This document shows positions 34,561 to 47,030 of a stretch of 64,000 bases of DNA, piece by piece; the stretch's first letter is position 1, and each line of letters opens with the position of its first letter. This DNA is from Craterostigma plantagineum (taxonomy: Eukaryota; Streptophyta; Magnoliopsida; Lamiales; Linderniaceae), in the NCBI GenBank assembly GCA_027422505.1, contig JAPQWV010000017.1, positions 19,717,501 through 19,781,500 of the forward strand, written 5' to 3'. The translations under genes and the position numbers were made by a program. The notes under the pieces are model-generated. The model made no database searches. It saw only the letters and a program-made list of their open reading frames with translations, and was not told the origin of the DNA.

Positions 34561-37383
34561 TGTATCGTCCTGTTTTCTATTACTTTATTTGCGCAGCTAT
34601 TATATTTTACACATAAAATTTTTTGCCTTTTTACAACCATACCTTTATACATAAACGGGAGCGTACATCTGGTTTAGTCATTTCTACGCATATCATACCT
34701 ATATATGCACCATATCTTATTTATTTTACAACACACAAAAGTCCCTAACGCTTCATATACTACATGCACACGATGAACACAGGGGAGTAGGTGAAAGCGT
34801 AGCCGGACGACCTTGAATCCATGTTGTCGTATGAATATGCACTCTAAGTTGCCTGTTAAATATCTACAGCAACTGTGAAAATAATTATTCAGAGTATGAT
34901 CGCAACATGTTATTCCATTAGACAAATGATAAATAAAATCTTATCAGAAAATTAATTTCTTCCTTTCGTTTGCTTCCGTAGACGTTTTTAAAGAATATAC
35001 CATCGTTCGTAGAATTCGTAGATTCACAATACTCGTACTGTAACATATAAAATTACATAACTATCACGTAACCAATCATCGAAGTTTGTCACAGAACCGT
35101 AGTCCATAGAACAATTCTTAGAACCCGTAGGTCAATGCAATTCAATATGATCATTTATTTTTGATACTTCCGTCATGAACCTGCCAGACTCGTACTTTCG
35201 ATCCCGTAGGGGCCCATGCATGGGACTCTGTAACCATTGATATATTTTGTGTCCTGTACAGGACTCTGTAATCCCCCGATTTGTAGGGATGTAACCATAC
35301 TTGTGTATCAAGTCGTCTGATGTCGTAGCAGTCATAATGGCTTCTCTTTTCATTATTATCCGTATGCATTGTACCATACATATATAACATATATGAATCA
35401 CCATTCACCTATATCACATTTGAGCACACTTTCATCCACTAAATCAAATCAATTTCATATATCAAGTAAGTCATAAAATCATTGATCAAATAATTCATGT
35501 AAAACACAAAGATAAGAACACATGTTGCATATCATACTGGCTTAAAGCCCCGTTCTTTGCTTGACTTTATCCTTGCTTTTCAGAATTCGGACCTATTAAA
35601 ATATTATTGTCGATAAATATAAAATCCCTAAGAAAATAATGTATATGTCATGATATGCATGCTCTTATATTATACATGACCTAATTTCTATCTGTAATCT
35701 TTTAACTTTCTATCTATTAATTATTAAATACTAGACTCTTTCTCCCTGGGAAGTTATATTTAGATCAGTATTAAATGTATTCTAATTTACCCTAACTGCA
35801 GAATACTTTATATTTTGGAAATCTGCTAAATTGTTGAAGTCCTGTTAAATTTCGGAAATCTGTCTCACATCATTTTTTCATTTTTCATTCTTTTTATTTT
35901 TATTTATCTATTATTATATTAATCAATTTTTTTCCAAAATTACTGTTTATTCGAGAAAACACTGTTCATTCCACGAATTCACTGTTCATTTGCGACAGTT
36001 ACTGTTCATTTCGCGAATTCGCTGTTCATTCGCGAACTGTTCATTTCGCGAATTCGCTGTTCATTCGCGAACTGTTCATTTCGTGAATGACTGTTCATTC
36101 GCGAAAGTTACTGTTCGTTTTGTGAATTCACTGTTCATTCGCGAAATTTACTATTTATTTCGCGAATTCGTCGTTCATTCGCAAACTGTTCATTTCGCGA
36201 ATTCACTGTTCATTCGCGAAAGTTACTGTTCGCGAAAACCTAACTTCAAATCCACATTTCGCGAAACCTTCCTTTCAATTATTTTAAACACTATTTTCAT
36301 TCTAAAAACCCATACGATCAAATTATAACCTCTCAAGAACACGAAGAACTTCATATAATCTTTAAGCACATTTCAAACTTCAAAAATCCAGAACTTATAT
36401 GGAACTTGACCAAATGAAATTTGCATGCTTAATAACATCCTAACATGCTAAATTTTAACTAAAAACATGAAAATCATAACAAAATTATACCCTTCCTAGC
36501 TTGCGTTTGTTTACTGTTCGACCTTTCATCTCCTTAGCTTAACATCGAAGTTTTGCTTATGAACTGAGTTATTGATACAGTCGTTACTAATCTCTATTCT
36601 TCCATATACTATACTACAAATAGTTAATTCCAATGTCTTCTAACCTACCCTTATCATTCATTCACCTTTTATTGTATTTATTTTATCACTTGTTAATTTT
36701 CATTATTAAACTTAAAGTTAGTACGAAACCCTCCAAGTAAATTTCGAACCCTTACTAAAATTCGAAACCCTTGTCCAACGAATTTTGAAACTATACCTAA
36801 GTGTTTCGAATTTCTCCAACCCTTTCAAAATTCATTTCTTAGTTTATATTAGCCATACCTTAATATTATTTAAATATTCCTCCACTTTAGAGAATTTCGA
36901 AATCCCTTTCTAAGGAATTCCGAAACCTATTATTGAAAAAATTTCGAAATTTCCTTCTTCCAAAAATTCCATTTCTCTCAACTTAGCTATTTTTAAATTA
37001 CATTCCTTATTATTATTATTAAAATTACTGTTCATTCGCGTGTTCACTTCGCGAATTCACTGTTCAGCCGCGAAATAAAATCAATGTTCATTCGCGAAAG
37101 TTACTGTTCACTTCGCGAATTCACTGTTCACCCACGAAATAAAATGTTCATTCGCGAAAGTTACTGTTCATTTGCGAAATTACTGTTCGCTTCGCGAATT
37201 CACTGTTCACCCGCGAAATAAAATCACTGTTCATTCGCGAAACTTAGTTTTACGACCGAAACACATTTTTCACTTCTAATTACTATCATCATCTATATTC
37301 ATATCATAAAACTAATTATGCAAATGCATAAATTCATGTGAATGCGTGGAATGAAATCGGATTTTGGTTTTCGGATCCAGACA
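34561..37383 (-). mobile_element. 5' LTR of chromovirus 1
   Basis: It starts TGTCTGGATCCGAAAACC at 37383 (element orientation) and ends GGACGATACA at 34561. It matches the 3' LTR along its length, with motif clusters at about 35945-36235 and 37020-37250 and many small indels. Confidence 0.92.
35945..36235. repeat. TTCGCGAA / CTGTTCATT motif cluster in the 5' LTR
   Basis: The same unit type as at 28630-28925, but with different copy number and order, so units have been gained or lost since insertion. A second cluster is at 37020-37250. Confidence 0.85.
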
Positions 37384-37388
37384 ATGGG

Positions 37389-37933
37389 GGCACCAACACT
37401 CCCACGTGGGGAGAAAAATGGTCCGCGACAAAAACCGAGAGAAAATAAGACCCATTATCTACGAACAAGAACTAAAGAATATATAACAGAAAAAGCTATT
37501 AAGCTAATCTATGATACTCTTATTAACTTTCACTTGGCCTTCGACTTCTGAATTTTTATCTTCATCGGACTGGGCTCCAAAAAGGAGAAAAAGCTCATGA
37601 CCCGCAGGTCGAGAAGGGAGACGGCGGACGGGGTAGGGAGGGAGTAGGCGGAGCGAAGAAGCGGCATGCCGGATAGACGGCGGGCGGGACGACGAGGCGG
37701 CAGGCGGCGAGGCGGGGAAGTTGACTGGTGCCTGAGTCGGGGAGGCGGCGAGTCGGGGAGACGACAGGCGAAGCAGCGGCATGCTGGAGGCGGAATCGGC
37801 GGCGAGTCGGGGAGACGACGGGCAAGGTCGGGAATTTTTTTGCTTTAAAGAAAGAAAACACAACAAAGAGAAAAAAACAAACTAAGTAACATAGCTTCCT
37901 CATGCCTCCATTAATGGAGGAGGTGGGGGAGTT
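37389..37933. other. Host flank between two chromoviruses, with GC-rich repeats
   Basis: No gene is supported. About 37610-37840 is GC-rich imperfect repeat with units such as GGCGAGTCGGGGAGACGACG. The open frames on both strands here follow from the GC-rich repeat. Confidence 0.5.
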
Positions 37934-40742
37934 TGTGGCGCCCCGGCATTTACTTACCAATTCTAACTCTAACTTGCGTGGCTAATGTCAGTATTAAATA
38001 ATTAATACGCGAAAACGTGGGTAAAATTTTTCCTTTTATATAAAGGAATTCGTTCTGTACAAAAATATTGCTTCCAACCTAATTACATAGGATGGTTCCT
38101 AATCGCAACAAAACGAATCCTAACTTCCGCCTCACGGGTCGCATTTATGTACACACCACCCTCAAAAGTCGTTGGAAGCTTCAACAGATAGCCTTGCCGT
38201 TATAAGCGATCACATGATGTGGTCGCGCGTACCTACAACACATAAAAACATGAGCTATAAAGCTCAGTAAGTAGGAATAATGCATGTTGTGCACGTGCCT
38301 CAGTTGCAAAGGCATCCGCGCCAATGCATTCAGACCCCAATAGGATCAAACTAAATCTCATATCTCTCAGGGCCCTCGACTGACTTACTATGCACCATTT
38401 TCAGAGCTCAATTCCAATAAGGACAATGGTCCAGCAATCCACAAAGGGTGACGAACCATAAAATACCAGTCACGCATTTCGGCCCAATTCGCAGTGGGAT
38501 GCATGACAGCCCGCCATTCGGCCCAATGGGTACTTGTTGTTCCGCGGACGCTCACGCAGGTAGCCCACTTCGGGGTCGCCAATACCAGAGATACTCTCGG
38601 TGTCGCTGCCACCCTCGAATCGCCTCCTCCAGGTCGTACCTACCGCCATTCAGGGCATTCTGCCCAAATAATAAAAATATATCTGACGACGTACCTGGTC
38701 GTCATGGTGCATAGAAGCAGTCTGACTCAATTGTGAGTCGACATCAGATGCCTATATCGACAAATATTCATCGCTTTCAAGCGACATTGCACCATGCATA
38801 CGCTCGTCTCACAATTCTCGTGCATGCCGTGTATGCATGTATTCATGCTCATGTGAACAGTACAGAAATTCGTGCTATATCATCATCATAGCAAATAGCA
38901 AATAATTCACGTAATCTCATATAAGCAAATAGCCACGTAACATATTCATACAAACAACTTATGTGTTGTAGTTGAAATTCCCACTTACCTGTCGTCCGTG
39001 AACTATTAGCTACGGATCCTGTGAAATTCTTAAATTTCGACCTTAAACATAAAATTATAATCGTTAGTATGCTATTGAATTTAAGTTAACCTACGAATTA
39101 TATAAATAAATAAACAAATAAATAAATATTTCTGACTTTGTGGATTCTAGAGACCCTAATTCGTGAAATACACTAATTCGCTAAGTTCTCAAATTCGTTG
39201 AGTCGAATGTCATATTTAATTCGTGAAGTAGTGCCCTAATGATCCGTGAATTTGGGTTTGCTAAGTTAGGGTCATCAAGCAGCCAGGGATCGCTAACCAT
39301 GGTCGATTCTTGAAATCTAGTGCTTTCTCTTAATTCGCGAAATCGAGTGGTTATAAGCTCGTAAAGTTCACATTTCGTAAAATGTCCTTCTTACCCTAGG
39401 ATTCGCAAACCTCAATTCGTCAAGTCTAAGCTTCCTTTTCCTTGCGAATTCTATCTCCTCTTTCACTTTGCGAATCATCCTTCATGTATTTCACGAATCG
39501 CTTAATATTCACACTTCGCAAAGTACTCCAATTCGTAACATTAGCAATTTGCCTACTCAGTTCAAGAATCCACCCAAGCCGCGAAGTCTAGTTCGCGAAG
39601 TGCTTGAAATTTATTTTCTGATTCCTGAACTTAGTACCCCGCAAACTTTTCAAGGTTTGCAAAGCAGTAATTTATTGATTTGCCACGTTTGACTTCCACC
39701 AAGTCGTGAAGTTTCTCTCACCTTAGTGGTTTGCTAGTCAAGGTTTGCGAAATTCATACTTCACGGAACAATATTAACACGTGGACTTCTTAAATTCTTC
39801 GATTAAGCTCTATCTCTTTTCAAGAACCGTTTGAAGTTCATAAGAACATTATAAAGCTTTCAGATATTTTATATTTCTAAAATCGTCTTTGATTAACTTT
39901 AAACCCTAAGAGTATGATTATTAACTTTGATAATTACTAAACCTTCAATGAAATTTAATTTTCTTCAAGAACAATTGGAATATTATTAGAGCTGTTTCAT
40001 GGCTGTAACTGTTTTCAAAACTTTCGTTAGTTGAAGTTATAAAAACCCTAGTATTATCCGAATCATCATCCTAACAATCTCCTACGCATAGTAATATACG
40101 TATGAAACAGATTAAAAATCAAAATAACAATCCATACCTTTCCAAACTTAGCTCAAGTCTTGTTCTCCTCTCTATGCTTTTACTTTCGATGGTTTTCTGA
40201 CTTGTGAAGTTAATTCCTCATTTCTTTGTTATCCTTAGTTTGGCGTGTCTGACTAACCAAAGGACATCAACCGAAATCTTTAATACTTATCTCCCATTAG
40301 GTATTATTAAATTATCCAAATAATCCTTTTCCTTCATAGTTAGGTTTTCGTAACTCTTGTCAAATAACTATTTTATTTCTAAATAGTATTCTTATTCTAT
40401 TCCTAAATTATCTTACCTTCTTGGCTAAGGTTTCGGATGTTACGCATAGAACCACAGTTCTAAAATCTTTTCCTTATAATATTATTATGTTATGTACTTT
40501 ACCTTTAATCGCATTTCACATATGTAGGTTTCTAAATCTCAACTTCATTATCAATTCCTTGCCATCATGTAGTTTAAATTTTTCGTACTAGTTCCTACGG
40601 AATTCCTTCCAAATCTCAATTAAATTTCTACTAAGTTAAAACACATAATAACACATAGTTAAATGTATTTGTGCAATCACGTAACCACATAATATGCATG
40701 CAAATTTATTGGCCAACTTACTCGTGGGACCCGGGTATTACA
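37934..40742 (-). mobile_element. 3' LTR of chromovirus 2
   Basis: In element orientation it starts TGTAATACCCGGGTCCC at 40742, directly after the polypurine tract AAGGGGGGA, and ends CGGGGCGCCACA at 37934. About 39160-39760 is rich in degenerate AATTCGCGAA / TTCGTGAAGT words like those in chromovirus 1 LTRs, but no longer regularly spaced. Confidence 0.85.
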
Positions 40743-40773
40743 TCCCCCCTTAAAAGAGATTTCGCCCCCGAAA

Positions 40774-40986
40774 TCAGGTAGGGAGAAACAGCTCAGGGTA
40801 TCGGTTCCTCATATCCTCTTCCCGTTCCCACGTAGCTTCTTCTATCAACTGATTCTGCCACAGCACTTTTACTAACGGAATCTCTTTATTTCTTAAGCGC
40901 TTCACTTCATACATCAATATTTCCACTGACTTTTCCTCGTAGCTCAAATCTGGCTTGAGTTGTTGGTGAAGAGTTTCATTACTCAA
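40774..40986 (-). CDS. Chromodomain of chromovirus 2
   Basis: A 70-codon open frame has EEKSVEILMYEVKRLRNKEI, then PLVKVLWQNQLIEEATWERE and RNRYPELF. It is a chromoviral chromodomain at the end of integrase and ends 31 bases before the LTR. It is better kept than the one in chromovirus 1. Confidence 0.88.
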   Translation of the reverse strand: MSNETLHQQLKPDLSYEEKSVEILMYEVKRLRNKEIPLVKVLWQNQLIEEATWEREEDMRNRYPELFLPT

Positions 40987-42440
40987 TACATGGCTGGGGT
41001 TTGCGACGTATTTTCGTAGCGTCGATATATGGAAGACATCGTGAACTTGAGCTAATGAACTTGGTAGTTTTAGTTGATAAGCTACTTCGCCGACCTTCCC
41101 GAGTATTCGGAATGGTCCTATGTATCTTGGGCCAGCTTGCCCTTCTTCCCGAATCGCTTCACGCCTTTCATTGGGAATACTTCAGAAATACCCAGTCATC
41201 TACCGCAAATTCTAAAGGCCTACGCTTTTGGTCTGCATAACTTTTCTGTCTACTCTGGGATGTTTTCATCCTTTCTCGTATCTTTGCAATAGCTTCTTTC
41301 ATTTCTTGTACCAAGTCAGGGCCTAATATTGATCGTTCTCCAACTTCATCCCAATGAATTGGAGATCTACACTTGCGTCCATATAAAGCTTCGTATGGAG
41401 CCATTCCGATAGTTGCATGATAGCTATGAGAACTCGATCAGTGGAAGATACCGGCTCCAATTCCCTTTGAAGTCGAGCACACAGGCTCTCAACATGTCCT
41501 CCAGGGTCTGGATGGTTCTTTCTGATTGCCCGTCCGTTTGGGGATGATAGGCAGTACTGAATGACAATTTGGTTCCCATAGCATTCTGCAAACTCATTCA
41601 AAATTTGGATAAGAATCTCGATTCGCGGTCGGAAATGATCGAGATTGGGACTCTGTGGAGTCGTACTATTTCTTGCACATACAACCCAGCGTATCGTTCC
41701 AAAGAGAATGTTGAGATGATTGGTAGAAAGTGGGCAGACTTAGTCAGTCGATCAACAATGACCTAGATAGCGTCGTTGCCCTTCATAGTCTTTGGCAAGC
41801 CAACGACGAAGTCCATTGTAATGTGATCCCACTTCCATTCGCGTATTGGCAGGGATTGCAAAGTTCCTGTCGATCGTTGGTGCTCCGCCATTATTTGTTG
41901 ACATGTTAGGCATTGACTCACGAAAGCCGCTATTTCTCTTTTCATTCCCGGCCACCAATAATTGGTTCGTAAGTCTCTGTACATCTTTGTCGCTCCTGGG
42001 TGAATTGAGTAAACCGTGGCATGCACTTCCTTCATAATCGTCTTTCGAAGCTCCGTGTCATTGGGAACGCATATTCGATTCCTATAGTGCAAGCTTCCGT
42101 CTTCTCGTATCTTGTAGTTTGATGGCCTTTGTTCAACTTGAGTTTTCTTGAGCTTTAAATATAATTCGTCGTTCTGTTGCGCTTTCGTGATTTGCTCCAT
42201 CAATGTTGGTCGGAGGGTTAACGCTGCTAGCCTTGTTTCGATTTCGCCCATTGGTATAATTTCTATACGAGCTGTGCAACTCTGCACTTGCGGTTTTCCG
42301 GCTTAAAGCATCCGCCACGACGTTTGCTTTCCCTAATGGTAACTAATTACACAGTCATAGTCTTTAACAAGTTCTAGCCACCGTCTCATATTTAACTCCT
42401 GAGTGAAGAAGTATTTTAAGCTCTTGTGGTCTGTGAAAAT
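40987..42440 (-). pseudogene. Chromovirus 2 integrase and end of RNase H
   Basis: 42318-42133 starts MADALSRK, the RNase H/integrase linker. 42287-41763 gives the HHCC zinc domain (YSIHPGATKMYRDLRTNYWW, CLTCQQ) and the first core Asp (HITMDFVVGLP). 41601-41323 and 41404-41168 give core end and C-terminal pieces ([20 protein letters not shown]). Frameshifts separate the pieces. Confidence 0.87.
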
Positions 42441-45378
42441 TTCGCAGCGTTCACCGTATTATTATCAACTCGCAACCTGGCGTTTGCGAGATTATTAGGT
42501 GAATTGATTCGGTTACGCGCTCATTTTCCCAGTTATCCGATCAAGACAATCCAATTCGTCTTGACAATGCTAGTGAATTTTGGTCATAATCTTTTAATGA
42601 TTATTGCATGTCAATTGGGATAAGTGTTGAACGTCCAGTAGCTTATATTCATACACAAAATGGTCTTCAGAATTGTTTATAAAGCGCTTACAATTAATTG
42701 CTCGGCCATTACTTATGAGCGCGAATCTCCCAACTTATGCTTGGGGTCATGCTATTTTGCATGCGGCAGCGCTAATTCGCATTAGGCCAATGCATTACCA
42801 TGTCTCCCCCAATGCAATTGGTTCAGGGTCAGGAACCAAATATTTTCCATCTAAAAATATTTGGGTGTGCGGTCTATACTCCGATTAATCCAGCACAACA
42901 CACAAAGATGGGGCCTCAAAGAAGGTTGAGAATTATGTTGACTTTGAATCCCCATCTATAGTTAAGTATCTCGAGCCAAAGACTGAAAATTTATTTAATT
43001 CCAGATTTGCTGATTGTCATTTTGACGAATCAGTTTTCCCAACATTAGGGGGAGATGAAAAAACGCCGGAAAAGAAAATTAGTTGGAATGAATTATCACT
43101 GTCACATTATGATCCTCGTACTAATCAATGTGAACTGGAAGTTCAAACGATCATTCATTTGCAAAATTTAGCAAATCAATTACCAGACGCGTTTACTGAC
43201 CCTAAAAGAGTTACTAAATCTCATATTCCGGCTATTATGCTCCGATTAAAATTAGTGTACAGCGCGTTTAAAATGTGGTAGACCGATCGGTTCTAAAGAT
43301 AAAGTTCCTCGTAAAAGAAAAGGAGCAATAATTCAAGGTGGTCCCGAGGAAACTAAAACTCCTGAACAGTCTACTGACATACTATTGAAAAGTTTCCCGA
43401 AGAACACAGGTACCTGAAAATGTTGATAATCATGAGATCTCAATAAATTATGTCATGAGTAGAAAAATATGGAATCGAAATGAAATAAACGTCGACGATA
43501 TGTTTGCATATGCAGTGGCAAAAACAATTGTTACTGATAATGAGGATCTTGAACCTAGGTCTATGAATGAATGTAAGCTTAGAGATGATTGGCCAAAAGG
43601 AAAGACGCAATTCAAGCTGAATTGAATTCACTGGCAAAACGTAAAGTTTTTGGACCAGTAATGCGCACACCAGAAGATGTGCAGCCATAGGGTATAAATG
43701 GATTTTTGTGAGGAAAAGAAATGAGAAAAATGAAATTTTGCGATATAAGGCGGGTCTTGCAGCACAAGGTTTTTCTCAAAAACCCGGCATTGATTATGAT
43801 CAAACGTATTCCCCCCGTAGTTGATGCGACTAGTTTTCGATATTTAATAAGTTTGGCATCAAATGAAAAAACTGGAAATGCGTTTGATGGATGTTGTCAC
43901 GGCATATTTATATGGCTCGTTAGATAGTAACATTTATATGAAGCTCCCTGAAGGATTTAAACTGCCTGAAGAATATAGTTAATGTTCTCGTGATCTTTAC
44001 TCGATCAAGCTATGTAGATCTTTTTACGGTTTAGAGCAAGCCGGACGTATGTGGTATAATCGCCTTAGCGAATACCTATTAAAAGAATGATATACAAATG
44101 ATCAAATATGTCCTTGTTAATTTATAAAGAGATCGGGGTTAAATTTTGTCATCATAGCTGTATATATTGATACCTTAATCTAATTGGAACGCCCGAAGAG
44201 CTCCAAAAAAGGCTGATTATTTAAAGCAAGAATTTGAAATGAAGGATATTGATAAGACAAAATTTTGTCTTGGTTTACAAATTGAGCATCTTGATGATGG
44301 CGTATTCTTGCATCAGTCCGCTTATACTGCAAAAGTGCTTAAACGCTTTTATATGGATAAAGCACACCCCTTAGCATGCCTATGATAGTGAGATCACTTG
44401 ATGTGAATAAAGATCCATTTCGACCTCGTGATAATAACGAAGAACTACTTGGTCCAGAAGTACCATATCTAAGTGCAATAGGAGCACTAATGTATCTTGC
44501 AAGCCATACCCGTCCCGATATATCATTTGCGGTTAATTTGCTAGCAATGTATAGTTCTTCACCCACACGAAGGCATTGAAATGGCATTAAGCATATATTT
44601 CGATAACTTCAAGGTACGATAGATTTTGGTCTTTACTATCCTAAATCTGCAAAATCCAATCTCATAGGCTATGCAGATGCTGGTTATTTGTCTAATCGCA
44701 TAATGCTCAGTCTCAAACTAGCAAACGGGTTATATTTTTACATGTGTTGGTACGACTATTTCTTGGCGCTCAATGAAACAAACTATAGCCGCCACTTCTT
44801 CAAACCATGCAGAAATTTGGCAATACACGAAGCAAGTCGGGAGTGTTTTTGGTTGAGATCAGTGATTCATCATGTTCGAGGAACATGCGGCTTAAATTTG
44901 GACAAAGGTGCTCTAACTATATTATTCGAAGATAACGCCGCATTTATCGCTCAACTAAAGGAATGTTACACAAAAGGTGAGTGAATGAGACATATCTCAC
45001 CTAAGTTCTTTTTCACTCACGATCTTCAAAAGAATGGTGAAATTACTGTTCAACAAATTCGTTCATGTGACAATCTAGCGTATTTTTTTACGAAATCGCT
45101 GCCGACTTCAACATTTGAAAAGCTGGTTTATAAGATTGGAATGCGCCGAATGAAGAATTTAAATGATATGCTCAAGAGGGGGAGAAATACTATGTTGTAC
45201 TCTTTCTTCCTTAACCACGGTTTTTTCCCATTGGGTTTTCCGAGTAAGGTTTTTAACGAGGCAACTTTGTATAGGAAAATGTACTCTTTTTCCTTCACTA
45301 GGGTTTTATCCTTTTTAGTTTTTCCTAGTAAGGTTTTAATGAGACATTTTACCAAAAGATTGGACATCCAAGGGGGAG
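42441..45378 (+). pseudogene. Ty1/copia pol remnant, 5'-truncated
   Basis: Degenerate copia pol on the + strand. Integrase end (42673: FIKRLQLIARPLLMSANLPT, WGHAILHAAALIRIRP), a linker, RT (43721: PPVVDATSFRYLISLASNEK; YGLKQ-like region near 44020; a decayed YVDD region near 44160), RT connection (44376: PYLSAIGALMYLASHTRPDI) and RNase H (44688-45190: IHEASRECFWLRSVIHHVRG, HISPKFFFTHDLQKNGEITV, TSTFEKLVYKIGMRRM). Stops and frameshifts are everywhere. Gag, protease and the integrase core are missing, as is the 5' LTR. Confidence 0.88.
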
Positions 45379-45646
45379 TGTTATAAACTATTTTATATAT
45401 TGGATGTCCACTCAACTTTTTTTCCCCACTATCACTCATTCACTCCACCTCTTGATTTTACTTTAATATCTATTATCAATTACCTCATTATCTATTGTGA
45501 TCAATGTAAGATTTTACCTCTAAGCCTATAAATAGAGGTCTTTGTACAGGGAAACACAAGTAATAGAATAAAAGCTCTTTTATGCTCTATAGTCATTAGC
45601 AATAATTTTACAACAATAGATAAGTCAGCAGTAGTTTATTATAAAT
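45379..45646 (+). mobile_element. 3' LTR of the copia remnant
   Basis: The polypurine tract AAGGGGGAG is followed by TGTTATAAACTA. TATAAATAGAGG near 45529 is the likely promoter. The right end is placed near TTATTATAA at about 45646; it lacks the terminal CA, so the edge is uncertain. Confidence 0.7.
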
Positions 45647-45857
45647 TTCATTCATTTTCGTCAAATAACGATTTCCCCCACAAGATTCGTAGTCCCGAGT
45701 CCTTTTTCGAAGCATACAAGATATAGAAAAACTATATAAAGAAAATGCTTTACATCCTTCGTATCTACAATAATTACGTTATGTTAAAGCAAACAAAAAA
45801 TCCAAGCTGTGTGATATTCAATTAAAATTATCATCCTTTAATAATGTTGGTTATAGT

Positions 45858-46710
45858 TAGTACTGTCAATTTGACGGGACGGGCCGGGCTGGCCCGCCGC
45901 CCGCCAAAGCCAGCCCCTTGGCGGGGCGGGGCGGACCTAAAAAACTGGGGACGGCCCCGCCCCACGGCGGGCCGCGGGCCTGGCGGACCAGGCCCGCCCG
46001 CCAAGTAATTTTTTTTCCTATTTTTTATTTTAATTTAAAATATTAATTTAGTAATAATTTTTATTTTTAGTTATGATATTTATTAATAAATTATGAATAA
46101 ATATGATATTAATTATACATAATTAATAACATTAATTATATTATCTAATTAATTTAGTTTTATTTTCTATATTTAGTAGGTGAATCTATAGAAAAATACC
46201 CAATTGGAAAAAATTTTTACACATAACTACCCATGTCAGAAAATTTTATAGATAGGTACCCGTTTTAATTTTACCAGTTTCTTTAGTCATATCGTACCTT
46301 CCTCTGTGTATATTGCGTACTATAACCGTTTATATAGGGTACCTAAAGGATACGTCGTACCTACGGGCATGTCTGTGTGTTACATAGGGCGTACCTAGTA
46401 CTTTCGGGGATCGGGTACCTATGTGCAAAAACTTTATTCTGTTAGATACCTACATATAAAAAATTCTGACTGGGTACTAAATTATTAGTTTTTTTCCAAA
46501 TAGGTACTTATGTGTAAAAACCCCTATTTAGTATTTATTTTCATTATAATATATATTTAATTAATAAATTATATATATTTACAATAATAGCGGGCTGGCC
46601 CCGCAGGCTAGCCCGCTTAGGCCCGCCTCCTGGAGGGCCTGCAAAAGCTCAGCCCAACCCGCCACTTTAGCGGGCCGGCCCGCGGGCCGCGGGCCACTTT
46701 GAGAGCTCTA
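45858..46710. mobile_element. hAT-type non-autonomous element, TSD GTTATAGT
   Basis: Ends TAGTACTGTCAA and TTGAGAGCTCTA are inverted and similar. GTTATAGT is present on both sides (45850-45857 and 46711-46718), an 8-bp duplication as in hAT. Both subterminal regions are rich in GCGGGC/GCCCGC palindromic words, the middle is AT-rich, and there is no ORF. It contains a second element at 46179-46524. Confidence 0.88.
46179..46524. mobile_element. Nested MITE with 9-bp TSD (Mutator-type)
   Basis: TATTTAGTA flanks it exactly on both sides (46170-46178 and 46525-46533). Its two halves are related as inverted repeats (TTTTTACACATAACTACCC against TTTTTACACATAAGTACC on the complement). No ORF. The 9-bp duplication is typical of MULEs. 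Confidence 0.8.
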
Positions 46711-46718
46711 GTTATAGT

Positions 46719-47030
46719 TGTAGATAAGGGCCTACGAATACGATGGCATGGAATAATTGGCAAAAGAAAGCCCAAAAGAAATCAAGTCAGAAATTTAATA
46801 AAATTACCCAATGTTCTTTAATAGATGCATCCATCCATTACAGCTGCTTTTAATGTGCTATTATTGCCTTCATTTTCAAACACTAACCATCTCTGTTTTA
46901 ATATCTTCAAGTGATCAAATCCAACATAAGAAACTCAAAAAGCAACCATATCTTTTTCCCAAATCAAATGAGCGTTCTTTCTTTACACAGAACAAAGATC
47001 CAAACAGCAGTTCACACGCATTCAAACATC
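46719..47030 (-). other. Presumed 3' UTR and downstream flank of the RMND5-like gene
   Basis: AT-rich, no gene. The stop codon of the RING gene is at 47031-47033, so its 3' UTR should lie here. No certain polyadenylation signal was picked. Confidence 0.45.

Larger units (their letters stand above)
27260..37383 (-). mobile_element. Structurally complete Ty3/gypsy chromovirus (Tekay/Del-like), TSD ATGGG
   Basis: Two long LTRs (27260-29974 and 34561-37383) bound a minus-strand internal region with gag, protease, RT, RNase H, integrase and chromodomain in chromovirus order. ATGGG flanks both ends (27255-27259 and 37384-37388). The primer site (34545-34556) and polypurine tract (about 29976-29986) are in the right places. 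LTRs differ by about 7% over the first 160 bp by eye, so this is an older insertion than the Sirevirus copy. Frames are broken many times, so it is not autonomous. Confidence 0.93.
37934..42440 (-). mobile_element. Truncated Ty3/gypsy chromovirus 2 (Tekay/Del-like)
   Basis: 3' LTR, polypurine tract, chromodomain, integrase and the end of RNase H lie on the minus strand; everything upstream of RNase H is missing. The break near 42440 borders copia sequence in the opposite orientation. No target duplication can be tested because the other end is lost. Confidence 0.88.

Noticed and set aside
37595..37960. ORFs of about 120 codons in GC-rich sequence on the minus strand
   Set aside because: Low-complexity GC-rich repeat; open frames occur on both strands and the protein is simple Pro/Ala/Ser-rich sequence.
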